Shown here in pieces: positions 62,841 through 64,000 of a DNA stretch of 64,000 nucleotides. The stretch covers positions 1 through 64,000 of the forward strand of contig NZ_JAHUWH010000011.1 in assembly GCF_019219095.1 (NCBI RefSeq). Direction: 5' to 3'. This DNA comes from Acidovorax sp. sic0104. Lineage in GTDB: Bacteria; Pseudomonadota; Gammaproteobacteria; Burkholderiales; Burkholderiaceae_C. The notes beneath the pieces were generated by a model, which saw only the letters and a program-made list of their open reading frames with translations, did not search any database and had not been told where the DNA came from. Position numbers and translations under genes: made by a program. Numbering within the stretch: position 1 is the first letter of the stretch; every line of letters starts with the position of its first letter.

Positions 62841-63857
62841 ATGAACCTGCAGAAATTCGCCCGCCACCCGCTGACCTTCGGGCCCTCGCCCATCACCGCG
62901 CTGCCGCGCCTGTCGGCCCACCTGGGCGGCAAGGTGCACCTGTATGCCAAGCGCGAGGACTGCAACTCGGGCCTGGCCTTTGGCGGCAACAAGACACGCA
63001 AGCTTGAATACCTGATCCCCGAGGCGATTGCCGGCGGCTACGACACGCTGGTCTCCATCGGCGGCATCCAGTCCAACCAGACGCGCCAGGTGGCTGCCGT
63101 GGCCGCGCACCTGGGCATGAAGTGCGTGCTGGTGCAGGAGAACTGGGTCAACTACTCCGACGCGGTGTACGACCGCGTGGGCAACATCGAGATGAGCCGC
63201 ATCATGGGCGCCGACGTGCGCCTGGACGCTGCGGGCTTCGACATCGGCATCCGCCCCAGCTGGGAGCAGGCCATGGAGGACGTGAAGAAGGCCGGCGGCA
63301 AGCCCTTCCCCATCCCGGCCGGCTGCTCCGAGCACCCCTACGGCGGCCTGGGCTTCGTGGGCTTTGCCGAGGAAGTGCGCCAGCAAGAGAAAGAGCTGGG
63401 CTTCCAGTTCGACTACATCGTCGTGTGCTCGGTCACGGGCAGCACGCAGGCTGGCATGGTGGTGGGCTTTGCGGCCGACGGCCGGGCGCGCAAGGTGATC
63501 GGCATCGACGCATCGGCCAAGCCCGAAAAGACCCATGCCCAGGTGCTGCGCATCGCGCAGAACACGGCCAAGCTGGTGGAACTGGGCCAGGAGATCACGG
63601 CCGAGGATGTGATCCTGGACACCCGCTACGGCGGCCCCGAATACGGCCTGCCCAACGAGGGCACGCTCGAAGCCATCCGCCTGTGCGCACGCCAGGAAGG
63701 CATGCTCACCGACCCGGTGTACGAAGGCAAGTCCATGCACGGCATGATCGACATGGTGCGCAAGGGCGAATTCCCCGAAGGCTCCCGTGTCCTGTACGCG
63801 CACCTGGGAGGGGTGCCGGCGCTCAACGCCTACAGCTTTCTTTTTCGCAACGGCTGA
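62841..63857 (+). CDS. acdS: 1-aminocyclopropane-1-carboxylate deaminase
   Basis: A 338-residue fold-type II PLP enzyme that cleaves ACC, the ethylene precursor of plants, to 2-oxobutanoate and ammonia. The PLP lysine is Lys51 in [11 protein letters not shown]. The residues that separate true ACC deaminase from D-cysteine desulfhydrase are both of the deaminase kind: glutamate in [11 protein letters not shown] and leucine in [14 protein letters not shown] lies 8 bases before ATG 62841. Length is normal. It suggests a plant-associated or soil lifestyle. Confidence 0.95.
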   Translation: MNLQKFARHPLTFGPSPITALPRLSAHLGGKVHLYAKREDCNSGLAFGGNKTRKLEYLIPEAIAGGYDTLVSIGGIQSNQTRQVAAVAAHLGMKCVLVQENWVNYSDAVYDRVGNIEMSRIMGADVRLDAAGFDIGIRPSWEQAMEDVKKAGGKPFPIPAGCSEHPYGGLGFVGFAEEVRQQEKELGFQFDYIVVCSVTGSTQAGMVVGFAADGRARKVIGIDASAKPEKTHAQVLRIAQNTAKLVELGQEITAEDVILDTRYGGPEYGLPNEGTLEAIRLCARQEGMLTDPVYEGKSMHGMIDMVRKGEFPEGSRVLYAHLGGVPALNAYSFLFRNG

Positions 63858-64000
63858 CGCGCCCAGCGAGGAGACGGAGCAGCAACGCCTGTGCCGGCTG
63901 GCCGGGCTGTCGATGATCTGAGCGTCTCTCATTCCCCTTGACCCGCGCGTGCCGCCGGGTCGCCCCGCCATGGCCCGGAAGCTCCCGGCCGTGGCGGCCT

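Noticed and set aside
63858-64000. Possible gene start after acdS
   Set aside because: The last 143 bases hold a weak repeat-like CCCCTTGACCC and a GCCATGGCC/GGCCGTGGC hairpin at the window edge, but no supported reading frame.

Overview
The window looks like chromosomal DNA of a GC-rich betaproteobacterium of the family Comamonadaceae, most likely Acidovorax or a close relative. The reasons are the very high G+C at third codon positions, two Bug-type solute receptors, an ACC deaminase with an Lrp-type regulator, and several short intergenic repeat families that I associate with this family. No rRNA, tRNA, CRISPR array, transposase or phage gene was recognised. I count 57 protein genes, including one 53-codon gene, and no clear pseudogene.

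Layout. 1-430: a 152-bp tandem repeat, about 2.8 copies. 430-12729: amino-acid and small-metabolite genes: a MocR regulator divergent from a LysE exporter, a DMT exporter, a cupin, an aminotransferase, a GST, two tandem PhzF paralogues, a VOC protein, a second LysE exporter, a threonine dehydratase, a membrane propeller protein and a histidine phosphatase. Several of these genes overlap by 4 bp. 12836-15433 (minus strand): a creatininase-family gene, then a lower-GC two-gene cassette of a TOPRIM/DUF4276-like protein and an AAA/ABC-type ATPase, which is a candidate defence system. 15489-23324: AlaX editing protein, a giant AsmA/DUF748 protein, a DsbD-like reductase and its thioredoxin-like partner. 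23395-28480: an IclR-controlled catabolic cluster (MBL-fold hydrolase, FAD monooxygenase, DUF2783, Bug receptor). 28661-30393: a TerC operon with a tiny membrane protein. 30550-36640: NhaR-type regulator, sulfatase, Bug receptor with divergent MarR, MFS exporter.

36795-42776: hemE and priA flank a 719-bp region carrying four DnaA boxes and long imperfect direct repeats. Next comes an AbiE-type (type IV) toxin-antitoxin pair with a repeat-rich promoter. 42865-53780: cupin, AEC carrier, branched-chain amino-acid receptor, Rep helicase, outer-membrane phospholipase A, universal stress protein, tgt, and two lipoproteins. 54121-59574: membrane protein, MASE1-GGDEF diguanylate cyclase, zinc-ribbon membrane protein, DUF2145 pair, YiaA/B protein. 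59798-63857: saccharopine-dehydrogenase-like protein, EamA exporter, and acdR/acdS divergent around a perfect FNR-type box.

The best hunting targets are the ATPase-TOPRIM cassette (13668-15433), the hemE-priA DnaA-box region (37908-38626), the AbiE locus with its operator array (40758-42776), the catabolic cluster whose MBL enzyme lacks part of its metal motif, and a short repeat family that has entered coding sequences (priA, the dsbD-like signal peptide, the nhaR-like stop codon). All functions are read from sequence patterns and family knowledge; no database search was run.
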